Origin: Chimonanthus salicifolius
Lineage: Eukaryota; Streptophyta; Magnoliopsida; Laurales; Calycanthaceae
DNA length: 64,000 bases
Assembly: GCA_013350335.1 (NCBI GenBank)
Contig: CM023540.1
Coordinates: forward strand, 21,679,175-21,743,174
Direction: 5' to 3'
A program made the translations under genes and the position numbers. The notes under the pieces were generated by a model, which did no database searches, was not told where the DNA came from, and saw nothing but the letters and a program-made list of their open reading frames with translations. Numbering within the stretch: the stretch's first letter is position 1; every line of letters starts with the position of its first letter. Below are positions 36,735-47,638 of this stretch, piece after piece.

Positions 36735-37127
36735 TCAGTCCTGATTTTTGAGCTTTTCGACGCGCTGGTGGAGCTGCTCAAATTTAACGACGAGATTGGT
36801 GACCGCAAAGAGAAGCCAGTAGAAAATGAGAGCGGCAGCGATGAGGAGAGCATTGCGCTGGCTCTTCATGATGGACTTCTGATGGCGGAGATACTCAGTC
36901 GGGGTGCAGGTTTGGGCCTCACACGTTGGCATGTTCTCGTACTTCCAGTAGATGTCCATGAGAAGGAAGAGACAGAAGGGAATCACCGACAGCATGGGCT
37001 TGAGGGCATTACGGATCACCAAAATCAGGCCCTTACGGAGGCCGTCCAGCCCCGGCAATGTCAGCAGCAGTAGCATGATCGCCTCCGCTGCAGCCGCGTA
37101 CCCTAACACAACCCACTCCAATGCCAT
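36735..37127 (-). CDS. BAP31-like ER membrane protein (short plant type)
   Basis: A single-exon ORF of 130 residues. The first 130 residues of BAP29/BAP31-family proteins are recognisable: three hydrophobic helices (about 4-24, 44-61 and 93-114), a cytosolic loop with the LRHQKSIMKSQRNALL segment before helix 3, and a short amphipathic end (FEQLHQRVEKLKNQ). The long coiled coil and caspase sites of animal BAP31 are absent, as in the short plant homologues of about 130 residues. BAP31 family members act in the endoplasmic reticulum as cargo or quality-control receptors; the role of the short plant form is inferred. The start Met at 37127 gives the conserved N-terminal MALEWVVLGY. The protein coding strand is GC-richer than the surroundings. 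Confidence 0.92.
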   Translation of the reverse strand: MALEWVVLGYAAAAEAIMLLLLTLPGLDGLRKGLILVIRNALKPMLSVIPFCLFLLMDIYWKYENMPTCEAQTCTPTEYLRHQKSIMKSQRNALLIAAALIFYWLLFAVTNLVVKFEQLHQRVEKLKNQD

Positions 37128-37340
37128 TCCAACAAGAATAGAAACCCTACAGCTTCCAACGAAACCCCTAACCCTAGAAAAGGAAGAAGAACAGACCTGA
37201 TAGGATTCGAATTTCTCTCGATCGCGATCGAATTGAAATGCGATTTCTTCAGGAAGGGTAAATGAAACGAAGGATTTAACAAGCAGTTGGGGGAATCGGT
37301 GATTTCCAACAGACTACGAAAGAGGACACGTGGCACTTGT
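37128..37340 (-). promoter_or_regulatory. Leader and promoter of the BAP31-like gene
   Basis: Upstream on the minus strand are a telo-box-like CTAGGGTTAGGGGTTTCG (about 37160-37178) and a G-box/ABRE core, ACACGTGGC, with CACGTG at 37327-37332, about 200 bases before the start. Both are common near housekeeping-type plant promoters. Their use here is inferred. Confidence 0.5.
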
Positions 37341-37969
37341 ACGGAACACGGGTATTATGGTGCTCTTCAGGGTTGCACACCTAAAATGTTCCCGCTTCCG
37401 TGCAACTTGTTAAAATGATCGGAGTATTCATCGTTAACAAAAGAATATATAGAGAGATAAATAAATAATTTTTATATTTAATATCATTTAGGGAAAATTT
37501 CTGTATTTGTGACATTATAATTTTGTGAGAACGTATCATAACAAATAAAACTTTATAACAATAAAAAAAATTAATGTTTAAAATCATAATATTAAAATAT
37601 CAATAAAATTTAAATTTTATTTACATATAATCTTTGCTATTTTCTACATAATCCTTTCAAAAATATCTAGTCCACTTTATATTTCAATGAAAAAATTATG
37701 TAAAATTCTCATTTTTATAGATTTACTTTCGAATACAAATATAAATACTATTCAAATGATACATCTGTAGTGAGACACTCTAATAAAAATATATTATTAA
37801 ATAGGTTATGAGTTTTATACATTTGAGTTCCTTTGATAGGTGATTAATAGATATAAAGTATATAAAGTCTCATAATCAATTGATAATAAAACTTATATAA
37901 TATTAACCTTTGAATTATGATAAATATAGATCATTGACATTTAAAAATTTAAAATTAAGAAATAAAATA

Positions 37970-38013
<44 letters not shown>

Positions 38014-38745
38014 AACCATTCATAGAACCTTCTTTTTCATCTCTTAAAGTTATATAACCTTTAAAACAAAACTTAAAATGAGTAATTGAATTTATTTTTA
38101 ATTGATATCCTCATTAAGTATAAATATTACTAATTAACTTATCATTATTATTTAAGATGAATCATCTTTATCATCCAAAATGAACCTAAAAACTATCTCA
38201 AATATAATCTTATTTAAAATTTTAATCAATCTTTTGTCAAATGAAACTATAATTTAAAAGAAAACATGAAGACAAATGCACAAAACAAAGTTTGTATGAA
38301 CATATAATAAAAAGGTTAAAGTTTTATCGTGTTATAAAAAATAAATTATAATAAAATTATGAGTTGCGCTCTCTCCCATGCATCTCTTTCACAAAATATA
38401 GAATAAAATTATAATCTTAAATTTTTCACAAAAATACATTATAAAAGTGTTATTTAGTATATATTATGTTTAACTTAGCACTGGAAACCCAAAATATCTA
38501 ATTTATGTAAAAAAGTACTTTTATACATATGCAAATTCACTAAAACATCTGAAGTTACGTCAAACAATGTTGCCTTATATTGAAAATTTAAAGCATACAA
38601 CATATGGTATAGAATAATTTTATATAATATTAGCACTTTCGTCAGAATTATTTATCATATAATTTATATATGTATAGTAATAAAGTTTAAATTTTTATGT
38701 ATTAATGAGTAAAAGATGTTGACTAATAATAGTCTAAAATAGGAA
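37341..38745. other. Gene-free, very AT-rich DNA with a (TA)n tract
   Basis: No gene is visible. A TA dinucleotide run occupies about 37974-38009. Confidence 0.6.
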
Positions 38746-38749
38746 AAAA

Positions 38750-38865
38750 AATCTCAGCATCAGCTGATATTGCAAATATTGATTGATACATATCATACCG
38801 ACGTATATATAAATCTTTTAAAATTCTACATATATCAACCAATATTTAAACCCTGATCTAAAACA
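38750..38865. mobile_element. 3' remnant of a CAGGGTTTAAATAT-ended MITE
   Basis: The right end AATATTTAAACCCTG matches the inverse terminus of the 9413-9839 family, with CAGCTGATATTG words inside. The left end is lost. Confidence 0.4.
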
Positions 38866-39259
38866 TGTGGGTCATTGCTTAATTTCCACATATAGGTGGT
38901 GCGGCGGAGCATCGTTCTTGTGAAATTGCAGCTTCTTTTCTTTGGATTCTTCTCTTTGCCTTATTCTTCTCCACCTGGATTCTTCTCTTTGCCTTCTTTT
39001 CCTTCGTGGAGAAGAAAGGGATAAAGATGATGCGGGATCACTTTGCACATGTAAATAGTCTAGTTAGCCCGTATATCTAACCATCAACCAAGAGCCTTTA
39101 GGGGCACTCATACACCTGAATGAAATAAACTTCTATAAAATAAAAATTAAAAAAGAAAAAAGAAAGAAAGAGAGAGTTATGCTAATTTTATAATAATAAA
39201 AACAAATTTATAACAATGATAATGGTGTGAACAATAATTTAATGATACATATTTTTTAA

Positions 39260-39790
39260 GCATCCCATATAGACACCCAGATTTCTTACCTCTACACACT
39301 CGAGTTCAGATTTTCAGGTGAAATTATCATTCTACTCCTGCATTTTAATTCATTCGAACGAATTGCCAGTTCATTTGGCATTTGTTCGGATGAATAAAGT
39401 CACTCGAACGAATGCCGAAATGTAAATTTAGTTCATTCGAACGAGTAGGCAGAACAGTGTTCATTCGTTCGAATGAGCAGATTGGTTCATTCGAATGAAT
39501 TTATCTGAGAGGAATGGTTTTTTACAGTCCTTCTCTCGAATGTCATTCGTTCGAATGAACCAACCCGTTCATTCGAACGAATGACATATATATGTTCATT
39601 CGTTCGAATAAACGGGTTGGTTCATTCGAACGAATTTATCTGAGAGCAATGGCTTTTTACAATCATTTCTCGAATGTCATATATATGTGCATTCGTTCGA
39701 AAGAACATCTTAGTTCATTAGAACGAATGAACATATATATGTTCATTCGTTCGAATGAACAGCTTAGTTCATTCGAATGAATGAAAACGT
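39260..39790. mobile_element. Foldback-family end with an array of TTCGAACGAA palindromes
   Basis: Begins CATCCCATATAGACACCC, like the termini at 17243 and 20080, followed by the AGATTTTCAGGTGAAATTAT segment also shared with 20080. Then more than ten copies of a palindromic ATTCGTTCGAATGAAC word in alternating orientation run to about 39785. The matching right terminus is not found: a miniature LTR element abuts at 39823, and CATTCGAACC resumes right after it. Confidence 0.6.
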
Positions 39791-39822
39791 ATATAAATCG
39801 TTTACTCATTTGATCAATCGAT

Positions 39823-40239
39823 CAAAACCGTGCGGGCTCGCTTGTGTGCGAGGCCCAAAACAGACAATATCACATTGAGTCAATCCCTAAGCCCTGTATT
39901 CGGGTCGGGTCGTTACAAATTTGGTATCAGAACCGAGGTTCTACAGTCGGACTGTGTGGGCATTTCCTCTTTCCCCTGGAGTTGTTGAGTTGGACTAGGT
40001 CAAGCCAAAGACGGCTCGAGGCTTTAGGAGGGGGGGTTGAATGTGACACCCCTGCCCATCGATGTGGGGAGAGTCCCACATCGGTAGTGGAGGCAAAGAG
40101 GGAGGGGAGGGGGGGGGGGGGGGGGGGGGGAGTGTTATTTGAAGCAAAACCGTGCAAGCTCGCTTGTGTGCGAAGCCTAAAGCGGACAATATCACACTGA
40201 GTCAAGTTCTAAGCTGTGTATTCGGGTCGGGTCGTTACA
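39823..40239 (+). mobile_element. TRIM-like miniature LTR element, one LTR truncated
   Basis: A 95-base block starting CAAAACCGTGC and ending GGGTCGGGTCGTTACA occurs at 39823-39917 and 40145-40239. The first copy is followed by TGGTATCAGAACC (39922-39934), an initiator-Met tRNA primer site. A purine tract AGGAGGGGGGGTTGAA (about 40026-40041) precedes a fuller 198-base LTR starting TGTGACACCC at 40042. So order is: truncated 5' LTR, primer site, about 124-base interior, polypurine tract, 3' LTR. No coding capacity. A long G run lies at about 40107-40130. Confidence 0.75.
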
Positions 40240-40353
40240 CATTCGAACCAATCTCCCCCATTTCTCCGAACCACATTCCTTACCCCCTTTCCATTCGAAT
40301 TTTTCCCTATCCCTCTCCCTCTTTCTTCCTCTCTTTCCCATTTTTTAGTTTAA

Positions 40354-41439
40354 ATGGCATCACAATCGGGGTCTTCATCTTAGAAAAGAAAATCAACTGC
40401 AACAAAGGGAGGGAAGAAACAGAGGAAGGACACGGCATTCGACCCTAACCATTTCATATCTTTGGAAGCCGCGACCCTGTACAGAGATGATTTTTCCACA
40501 CGATCCTATATTTTTGGTAAAATCGTAGACCTTTCCTTTTTCACACCGTTTGGATTGAAAATTGAATCTTATTTTGAAAAAATGGGTTGGGGGTCTTTCT
40601 TGGCACTGAAACAGGATATGTATCTTACTTTAGTTAGGGAGTTTTATGCCAAGTTAAAAGATATTGATGATGAGTCCATTAAACCTCCGTCCGAGGCTAT
40701 GAAATTTTTCTTTCATGGGAAGAGATTGGACGAAAAATTTGATTTCCCCAAATATGCCATTTTAAAGTATGAAATAAGCACATGGCCTATTGATGATGAA
40801 GGGTTCGATGTTTTGGTAGCCTTCAACGAAATGTGTGGGATAACTGATATTACAGAAAAGAAGACACCCCCTCTGAAGAATCTAATATTGAAAGAACGAA
40901 TTATCCATCACATAATTGTTCACTATATTTTTCCTAGAAAGGGCATACAAGTGTGACCTGGTTCGATATCTTTCTCATTTGGTGCATCATGAATAGGAAA
41001 CAAATATCCCTCTCCTATATTATCATAAATCACATGCGAGCATGCCGTAACATGAGAAGATTTAGTCTTCCCTACGGTCTTTTTCTTTCTCGCTTCTTTT
41101 AAGAGCGCGGAATCCCTCTTCCCCCCGATGATAAAGTATCTATAGACCGACATGATTATTTTAATCATTCTACTTTGAAGAAAATAGGATTCTACCTCGA
41201 CACAGTTACCAACAAATGACTTCTCAAAGTTGTTGAGGCACCTCAAGTTGAGGTTCAAAGTTCACCTGAGCCATCTGTGGCACGTGAGGAACTGCGAACC
41301 ACCCGAAGCACGAACTCCTCCTCAAGAAGGATCTACTGGAATCAATACGCAGCAAATTCTTGATAGCATTTTTGGTTTGGAGGAGAAAATGGATCAGAGA
41401 TATGATTATCTTACTGAAAAGTTGAATATTATTTAGAAT
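40354..41439 (+). pseudogene. Decayed putative plant transposon protein (Transposase_32-like)
   Basis: A Met at 40354 (MASQSGSSS) is followed by an in-frame TAG. The frame then runs from KRKSTATKGG through FISLEAATLYRDDFSTRSYI and MYLTLVREFYAKLKDID to about 40956. A frame change is needed to continue with the WCIMNRKQISLSYIIINHM and RFFKSAESLFPPDDK segments (to about 41200), and another to the short MDQRYDYLTEKLNII end. The segment order (EA.RY..., W...V.EFYAN, IIxHM) matches the widespread plant domain named 'putative plant transposon protein'. No catalytic function is established for this family. It has a stop and frameshifts, so it is a pseudogene. Confidence 0.6.
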
Positions 41440-41559
41440 CAGATTGTAGATACTTTGAGGTTGGCAGTGCTTTTAGCATAAGATTGTGGAATACGAGCAG
41501 TATTACGAGCAGAATAAGATGGTAATTTACGAGTAAGGGTATCTAAAGAAGCAGCAGAT

Positions 41560-42037
41560 GCAACTTTTGGCCCCCCTAGTCGTCCAATTAGATTAGCAAC
41601 AGCTTCTGACACCCCTGCTCGTCCGAGTCGATTTGGAGCAGCTTTTGGCACCCCTGCTCGTCCGAATGGAGTATCAACAGCTTATGGCCTCACTGCTCGT
41701 TCGAGTGGAGTATCAGTAGCTTCTGGCCCCCATGCTCGTCCAATTGTGTTAGCAGCTTCTGACCCCCCTGCTCGTCCGAGTGGAATTAACAACAGCTTCT
41801 GGCCCGTGTTCTCGTTCGACTGGAGTTGCAGGAGTTTTTGGCCCTCGTTCTTGTTCAACTGTACTTATTCCATTGGAGTCACCTCAGTACGTTGCGTATG
41901 TACCTCCTGTTGATGCACCTGTTTCACCTGTTTCTGCCTCTGCCTCCATTCCTCCGACTCTTGCACTAGTTGATGCACCTGCTGCACCTCCTGCTTCTGC
42001 ACCTCCTACATCTGCTCCGGATAGCTCTTCTATTTGA
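41560..42037 (+). repeat. Coding-like minisatellite (about 48-bp units) at the 3' end of the transposon ORF
   Basis: At least five imperfect units with GCTTCTGACCCCCCTGCTCG and TCCGAGTGGAGTATCA words run from about 41590 to 41830. Translated, they give Ala/Ser/Pro-rich repeats. The following frame to 42037 is Pro/Ala/Ser-rich and ends in a stop. It probably was the low-complexity C-terminus of the preceding protein; the frames no longer agree. Confidence 0.55.
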
Positions 42038-43026
42038 TATTTGTAAAAAGGTGGAGAAATTTTATAATTTTAATATTTTTATATTGACATGTTAAAGAGA
42101 TGTTGTAAATTTCATATTTTGAATAAACATGTTCTATTTTCACAATCTTGAAGTACTCAAATTTTCATGGTGAATTGGGCTCTTACTTTAAACATTGTCC
42201 AAATATTTATCAATTTTCTCACTTTTGGTAGAGGGCTAAGACAGGGAGAAAAAAATGAAAACTTGCATATTTTCAAATATAATATTTGACGGTCTTTATA
42301 AAAATATATTATATAACAATTTCTCTGATTAGAACCAAATAAGCAATAAACTCAATTAAGCAAAAAGATTGTGCCCAAGGCATGGGTTATATTGATGTTT
42401 TTTATCTCTTTTAAGCATAATGTAATCTAGGGTTTTTTTGATGTTTTTATCTCTTTTAAGCATAATGTAATCTATGGTTATTTTGATGTTCTTTATCTCT
42501 CTTTTTAGCATAATGTAATTTAGGATTAGGATTAATGGATCTAAGAAAAATGCCACGTTATATTCAATTAGTTCAGTTTTGGTGTTTGTGCGCTTCTTTT
42601 CTCAACAATAAACTCGAGAAAGAATAAATCGAAAGTCGTTAAAGAGCATTCCTAATTTAAATATTAGAATAAATCTACTTAAATAGGAGGTCGTTCAAGA
42701 GCATTTGTAACTTAAATATCAGAATAAATCTACTCCAATCGGAGGCCGTTCAAAAACATTCCTAACTTAAATATCAGAATATTATCATTAAAAATCAAAA
42801 CTATATTTAATTAGATACTGAAATCAATACATTTCTACTCTTATCTTCAATAGAGTACATTTATATTGAAATCAGTATATTTCCACTCTTATCTTCACTT
42901 CATTGATTGCACCAATTTTGAAAATCGTCATTATCTCTAAGATCACCAGACCACTGCATAACATTTAAAAAATCACATTAGAACATGTGGAAGAGTTATA
43001 TGTTGATTGGTCAATACATATCTATA
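42038..43026. other. Gene-free AT-rich DNA
   Basis: Contains a short triplication around 42390-42510 with the TTTTATCTCTTTTAAGCATA word, and repeated GTTCAAGAGCATT-type words at 42630-42770. No gene is visible. Confidence 0.5.
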
Positions 43027-43440
43027 TCATGTAAGGAAAGAACTTATTTGGGTCATGACAGAAGAATTATATGTCGAATCGTCACCAAAGTTGTAAGATC
43101 CACCACCCTGTGCAAAAAAACATTGAGTTGTTAGTCTTTATTACCTTATTATGACTGTAGAAAAGATATTAATACGCACTTACTTGGTCAAGTTGAGACA
43201 AACTCGTTATTTGTGATTCATGAAAATCATCTACATTAGGAGCAACATTTAAATCTACACTCGAATATGCATGTGTAGTAATTCGATTCGGACAGGTTCT
43301 AGAATTATGACCAATATTTTTGCAAACCTTGTATCTTCTTCCATTCAGTTGATTTTCTACAATCTCAAATGTAGAAGGATCTCAACGTGTAGATGTTTAG
43401 CCTTTTGATGAATTCTTTGAATCTAGCATGACGTCCTCTA
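43027..43440 (-). pseudogene. FAR1/MULE-like transposase-derived protein, C-terminal fragment
   Basis: On the minus strand one exon (about 43400 to 43184) reads DPSTFEIVENQLNGRRYK, then VCKNIGHNSRTCPNRITTHA and further acidic sequence. A GTAAGT donor follows, then an intron of 76 bases ending TTTGCACAG, and a last exon (43107-43027) reading GGGSYNFGDDSTYNSS up to a TGA. The knuckle is C-x4-H-x4-C with the first Cys of the usual C-x2-C replaced by Tyr. This ending resembles FAR1-related and MULE-derived plant proteins. Stops occur just upstream (before DPST), and no transposase or SWIM part is seen, so it is a pseudogene fragment with an intact last intron. Confidence 0.5.
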
Positions 43441-43487
43441 GAATATTGCATAATAGGGTGAATTGATTGACTTATCATGGATGACAA

Positions 43488-45560
43488 TGTAACGCTTCAC
43501 CCTTTTTCACTTGCATAATCAGAGTATATATATATTTTTTTATAGGTGAGAGAGAATGGACCGTTACAACGCGAGTCAAGTCTGAGTTTCCAAAACCCAA
43601 CCCTTGACTGCCACTAATACGTGTGCGTGAACTAAGTCCACTAAAATATTTACACACACTTATCTTAATACTTGCAGAATAATTTATATGAATAAGATGC
43701 TATTCATTCTCTTAACATCATTAGGCAAGGAAAGCCAATTACCATAAAATTTCATTAAAACTTAAATACTATCAAACCATAGCAAATAAGTTCTAAGGTT
43801 TCCAAATAGTCTAAATTATTACAACCCAAAATGTAAGTCCTCCGAATACATCATTGGAATCAAAACTAAGTAATTTAAACTTAAATCTTCTCAAGCTCCT
43901 ACGCTTGGCTCCCTTCTGGTCCTACGTCTTTTTCCTTAGCATTTCTTGTTCCATCATCTATAGGGTAGAAGTAGGGCATTAGTCAACATGTCCAATAGGT
44001 ATTCCAATTAGGGTTAGGATACACATATGAGTAATATTAGAATATCACAAATCAAGGGTTTATACATCATTAATAACATATTTGTAAAAAAAACATCTTA
44101 TAAGTAATAAAACAATGCATGATGTACATATCATAATCATGCTAACATAAGTGTCATGTCATGGGTGTCAATGCCAAATGAAATCCCACCCAATGTCCAT
44201 ACCCAATCACATCATAAATCAACCAATGGTTTTCCTTAGCTAATTATGTCCACAGTGTTTGAGGCGGCAACCACCAGGGTATTGTATACCCATCCACAAA
44301 TTAACCGGGATTGCCGGTGGAGTGTGGTCACCTCCCTCTACGGAGGGTTTCAAGACTGACTACCCAGGAGCTCTTTGGCCCAATCACGCCGTACTTTTCT
44401 ATTAACTGGACGAGGCTAAATCTCAACGGTTCTTATAAATTCACATAAGCTAATCTCAAGCCCAAGATATGTCCGGACCGCTCAGAACTTGGCTTATTGG
44501 TCATATGTGTTCCCTCCTATACCATGCATGAGATAATGTATGTAAGAATGCCATTCTCATTTAAAATACATCATATCATTGAAAATCAACTCATAATCAT
44601 ATGCAATTTATTCAGCGCATCCATTCATCATATTTTGAATAAAACAAGTATCATATTATACTCCATAGTGTTCTCAATGAGGTAGGAATCCTACCAATGT
44701 TCGATATACTATCCTTTTTTGTCGTGTAAGGATAACGCTAACGGTCGCATAAGATAATCGCAATCCCTTTACGAACTTCTTTACCTCATCAAATTCAAAT
44801 ATGCATATTAGTTTGATTTTTCATTTCAATTTTATCATCCCTATCTCCTTCTAAGTTCCATGTTCATCTCTCAACGCATTTACGCATCATAGTCCTTAAA
44901 CTGTTTTACGCATCATAGTCCTTAAACCGTTTAAGATGCCTCAATGGGGTTTGACCATACAACATGGCCTAACCCTATTATCCCATTTTCCTTTTAAGTG
45001 TATTCATGTCCCACAAAAACCCATCAATGGGGTTTGGCCATACAACATGGCCGAACCTCATTCTTTGGTTTTGACCCTCTTTTTAATCTCTTATTATTTT
45101 AAACAATATAAGCCAATCATCATTCATTTTTCTCCATTTCTTCATCTAATAATCCCAAGTTAGTCATTTAACTTTTAAGCATACATAGGTCTATAAAATC
45201 ACCCATGGGGTTTGGTCATACAATATGGCCGAACCCATTGTTCTTCCTTTTCAGCTTCCCTTCCATCCTACATCACCTTGAGGATGTGTTTTATTTTTAA
45301 AATATACATCAACTATGTTTTAGGTCACTTAATGGGGTTTGGCTATATAACCTTTGGCCATGTCACTTGATGTGTCATCTTCACATGTATGCCACATCAA
45401 TTTTATTTTTCACCTCACTTGATGATGTGACATCCTTGGTTAGTTGGCTTCCATGTGATGAGATTAATGCACATGGCAATGCCACATCACCCACGTGCTA
45501 CCTCACTTGATAAGGTGGACTTTATTATTAAATGTACTAACTTATCCAATTTCAACTAAC
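43488..45560. repeat. Unresolved dispersed repeat, possibly LTR-derived
   Basis: Begins with an LTR-like TGTAACGCTTCACCC (43489-43503). The block around 44230-44480 (GTTTGAGGCGGCAACC, CACCTCCCTCTACGGAGG) looks like repeated genomic sequence, not a gene. Four spaced copies of AATGGGGTTTGGCCATACAA-like sequence lie at about 44943, 45026, 45205 and 45331. No second LTR or primer site is seen. Confidence 0.35.
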
Positions 45561-45889
45561 TTAACTAAATTTACCCAATTATTTTCAAACTTCCATATAT
45601 CATTTTATTTCATTATCTCATGAAAAAATAATATTCAATTGATTTAAAAATATGTTGTTGGTTGGTATCTCATCAATCTTATCACATTTAGACCAGACTT
45701 GTGGATTTTTGCATCTCCATCGGCCATCGCTATTGCTTTGCTGCGTTGCTGGACAGACTTTAAATTGAGATTGATTGATTTGCATTTCTAGTGGTGTTCA
45801 TTACTTTGAAATTTTCACTCTCAAACACTTGACTATCAGACTTGACTCTTCTCTCTTCAATGAAACAGACGGATAAAGTTAGAAATGAG

Positions 45890-47358
45890 GGTTGCGTTTG
45901 GACGAGGGGTAAATTTTAGAGGGGTTACTCCGAGTAGGTGTCACCTTTGAGTAGGGGTGACCCTTGAACTGGAATTACCCATATCTTATTTGGTAATTGC
46001 AGTGGTAAAGTAAAAGCTTATCTTAAATATAAAAAATCTTGTTTGGTAACTAAAAGCAAGGGTAACCTGATATATTAATATTTTTTTATAAAACATAATT
46101 ATTAAATAATATTAATGAAGTAAGTTCTAATAATATAACTTATAATAATATAATCTATTTTTTATAATTATAATTTAAAATGACACTTGCATTCTGACAT
46201 TAAAAAAATAAATAAAGAATTTTTTTGATATTATTATTTTAAATCTCAATAAGTGAATAAAAAATATCAATATATCTCATCATAAAAAATTATAATTTTT
46301 AATTTTTATATTACATGAATTTAATAAAAATATTAATTCTCATAAAATTGTTAATATGTCAGGTTACCCCTACTTACAGTTATCTGTACTCAAGGGTAAC
46401 CTCGGGTAACCCCCGCAAAATTTACCCCTCATTAAAATGTATCACTTTGAAAATTTTGACAAATTTGTAAAATAAACATTCAACAAAATAAATTGCTAAT
46501 TACCCCAAAAGATATTATCATGAACCTCAAAGTCTTTTAGAGTTTCGAGACCCTTTCGAAATTTGGACAGAATCATTCCTTAAAAATAGGACATTTTAAC
46601 AATTATGTTTCATAAAATTTTATTTTTATTTTTTATATTATATGAATTTAATAAAAATTATTAATTCTTATAAAATTGTTATGTTATATTACACCTACTT
46701 ATAGTTACCCCTACTCAAGGGTAACCCTGGGTAACCCCTGTACAATTTACCCCTCATCCAAATGCAAAATGTTGGCACATTTTTAAAATAAACTTTCAAG
46801 AGAATAAATTGCTAATTAATCCGAAAGAGATTATGATGAACCTCAAACTCTTTCGGAGTTTCGAGATCTTATCGAAATTTCGACAGAATCACCCCTTAAA
46901 AATAGGATATTTTGATAATTATGGTTCATAAAATTTTATTTTTATTATTTATACTAGATAGATTTAATAAAAAATATTAATTCTCATAAAATTATTAATA
47001 TGTCAGTTTACCGCTACTCAAGGGTAACCCCCATAAAATTTACCCCTCATCCAAATGCATCACGTCGAAAATGTTGATACATTTTTAAAATAAATTTCAA
47101 ACAAAATTAAATTGCTAATTACTTGAAATATATTATTTTTTTAATTATTTAATATATATATTTGAAAGATTTTAATTTTATAATATTTAATTGATAAAGA
47201 GAGTAAGGCAAGGGGTATTGAGAGGCAGGGTATTGTGAATACCCCAACCTCTAAAGGGGTATTAAAAAATGGGACGAGAGGGATAAATTTTCAAATTTTT
47301 ACCTCCACTCCCTTGTTAGTAACGGGGTTACCCCCTCTTGCCCCCATCCAAACGCAGC
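45890..47358. mobile_element. Non-coding TIR element with internal ~300-bp repeats
   Basis: The left end GTTGCGTTTGGACGAGGGG and the inverse right end GCTGCGTTTGGATGGGGGC form terminal inverted repeats. TGAGG lies directly outside both. The interior has about 2.5 direct repeats, shown by TTTACCCCTC at 46421, 46746 and 47039, each preceded by GGGTAACCC words and followed by related TTCGGAGTTTCGAGA-like sequence. No ORF. Superfamily not assigned. Confidence 0.55.
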
Positions 47359-47371
47359 TGAGGAGAAGGAA

Positions 47372-47638
47372 GAAGGAATGGGTCATACCTCTTTTTTTCT
47401 CCTATCGCATGTGTGGGTTTTTCTTTCCTTAATGTCTGAACAAATACATTCGATATGGAAGAAGGAATGGGTTCATACCTCTTTTTTTCTCCTATCGCAT
47501 GTGTGGGGTTTTCTTTCCTTAATGTCTGAATAAATACATTCGATACGATTTCATCTTCACTCACTCAATCGAGTGTTACCGCGACTTCACGGCACCAACC
47601 TCCCTCTCCCTCTCCCTCTCCCTCTCCCTCTCCCTCAG
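47372..47638. repeat. 89-bp duplication followed by (CTCCCT)n
   Basis: The block starting GAAGGAATGGG occurs at 47372 and 47461 with nearly identical sequence (CTCCTATCGCATGTGTGG within). A CTCCCT hexamer microsatellite runs at about 47600-47636. Confidence 0.85.

Noticed and set aside
39844..40205. Reading frames across the G run at about 40107-40130
   Set aside because: Poly-Gly/poly-Pro translation of a G tract within a miniature LTR element.
45893..45960. Stowaway or hAT assignment for the 45.9-47.4 kb element
   Set aside because: The flank is neither TA nor 8 bp, and the terminal sequence fits neither; superfamily left open.
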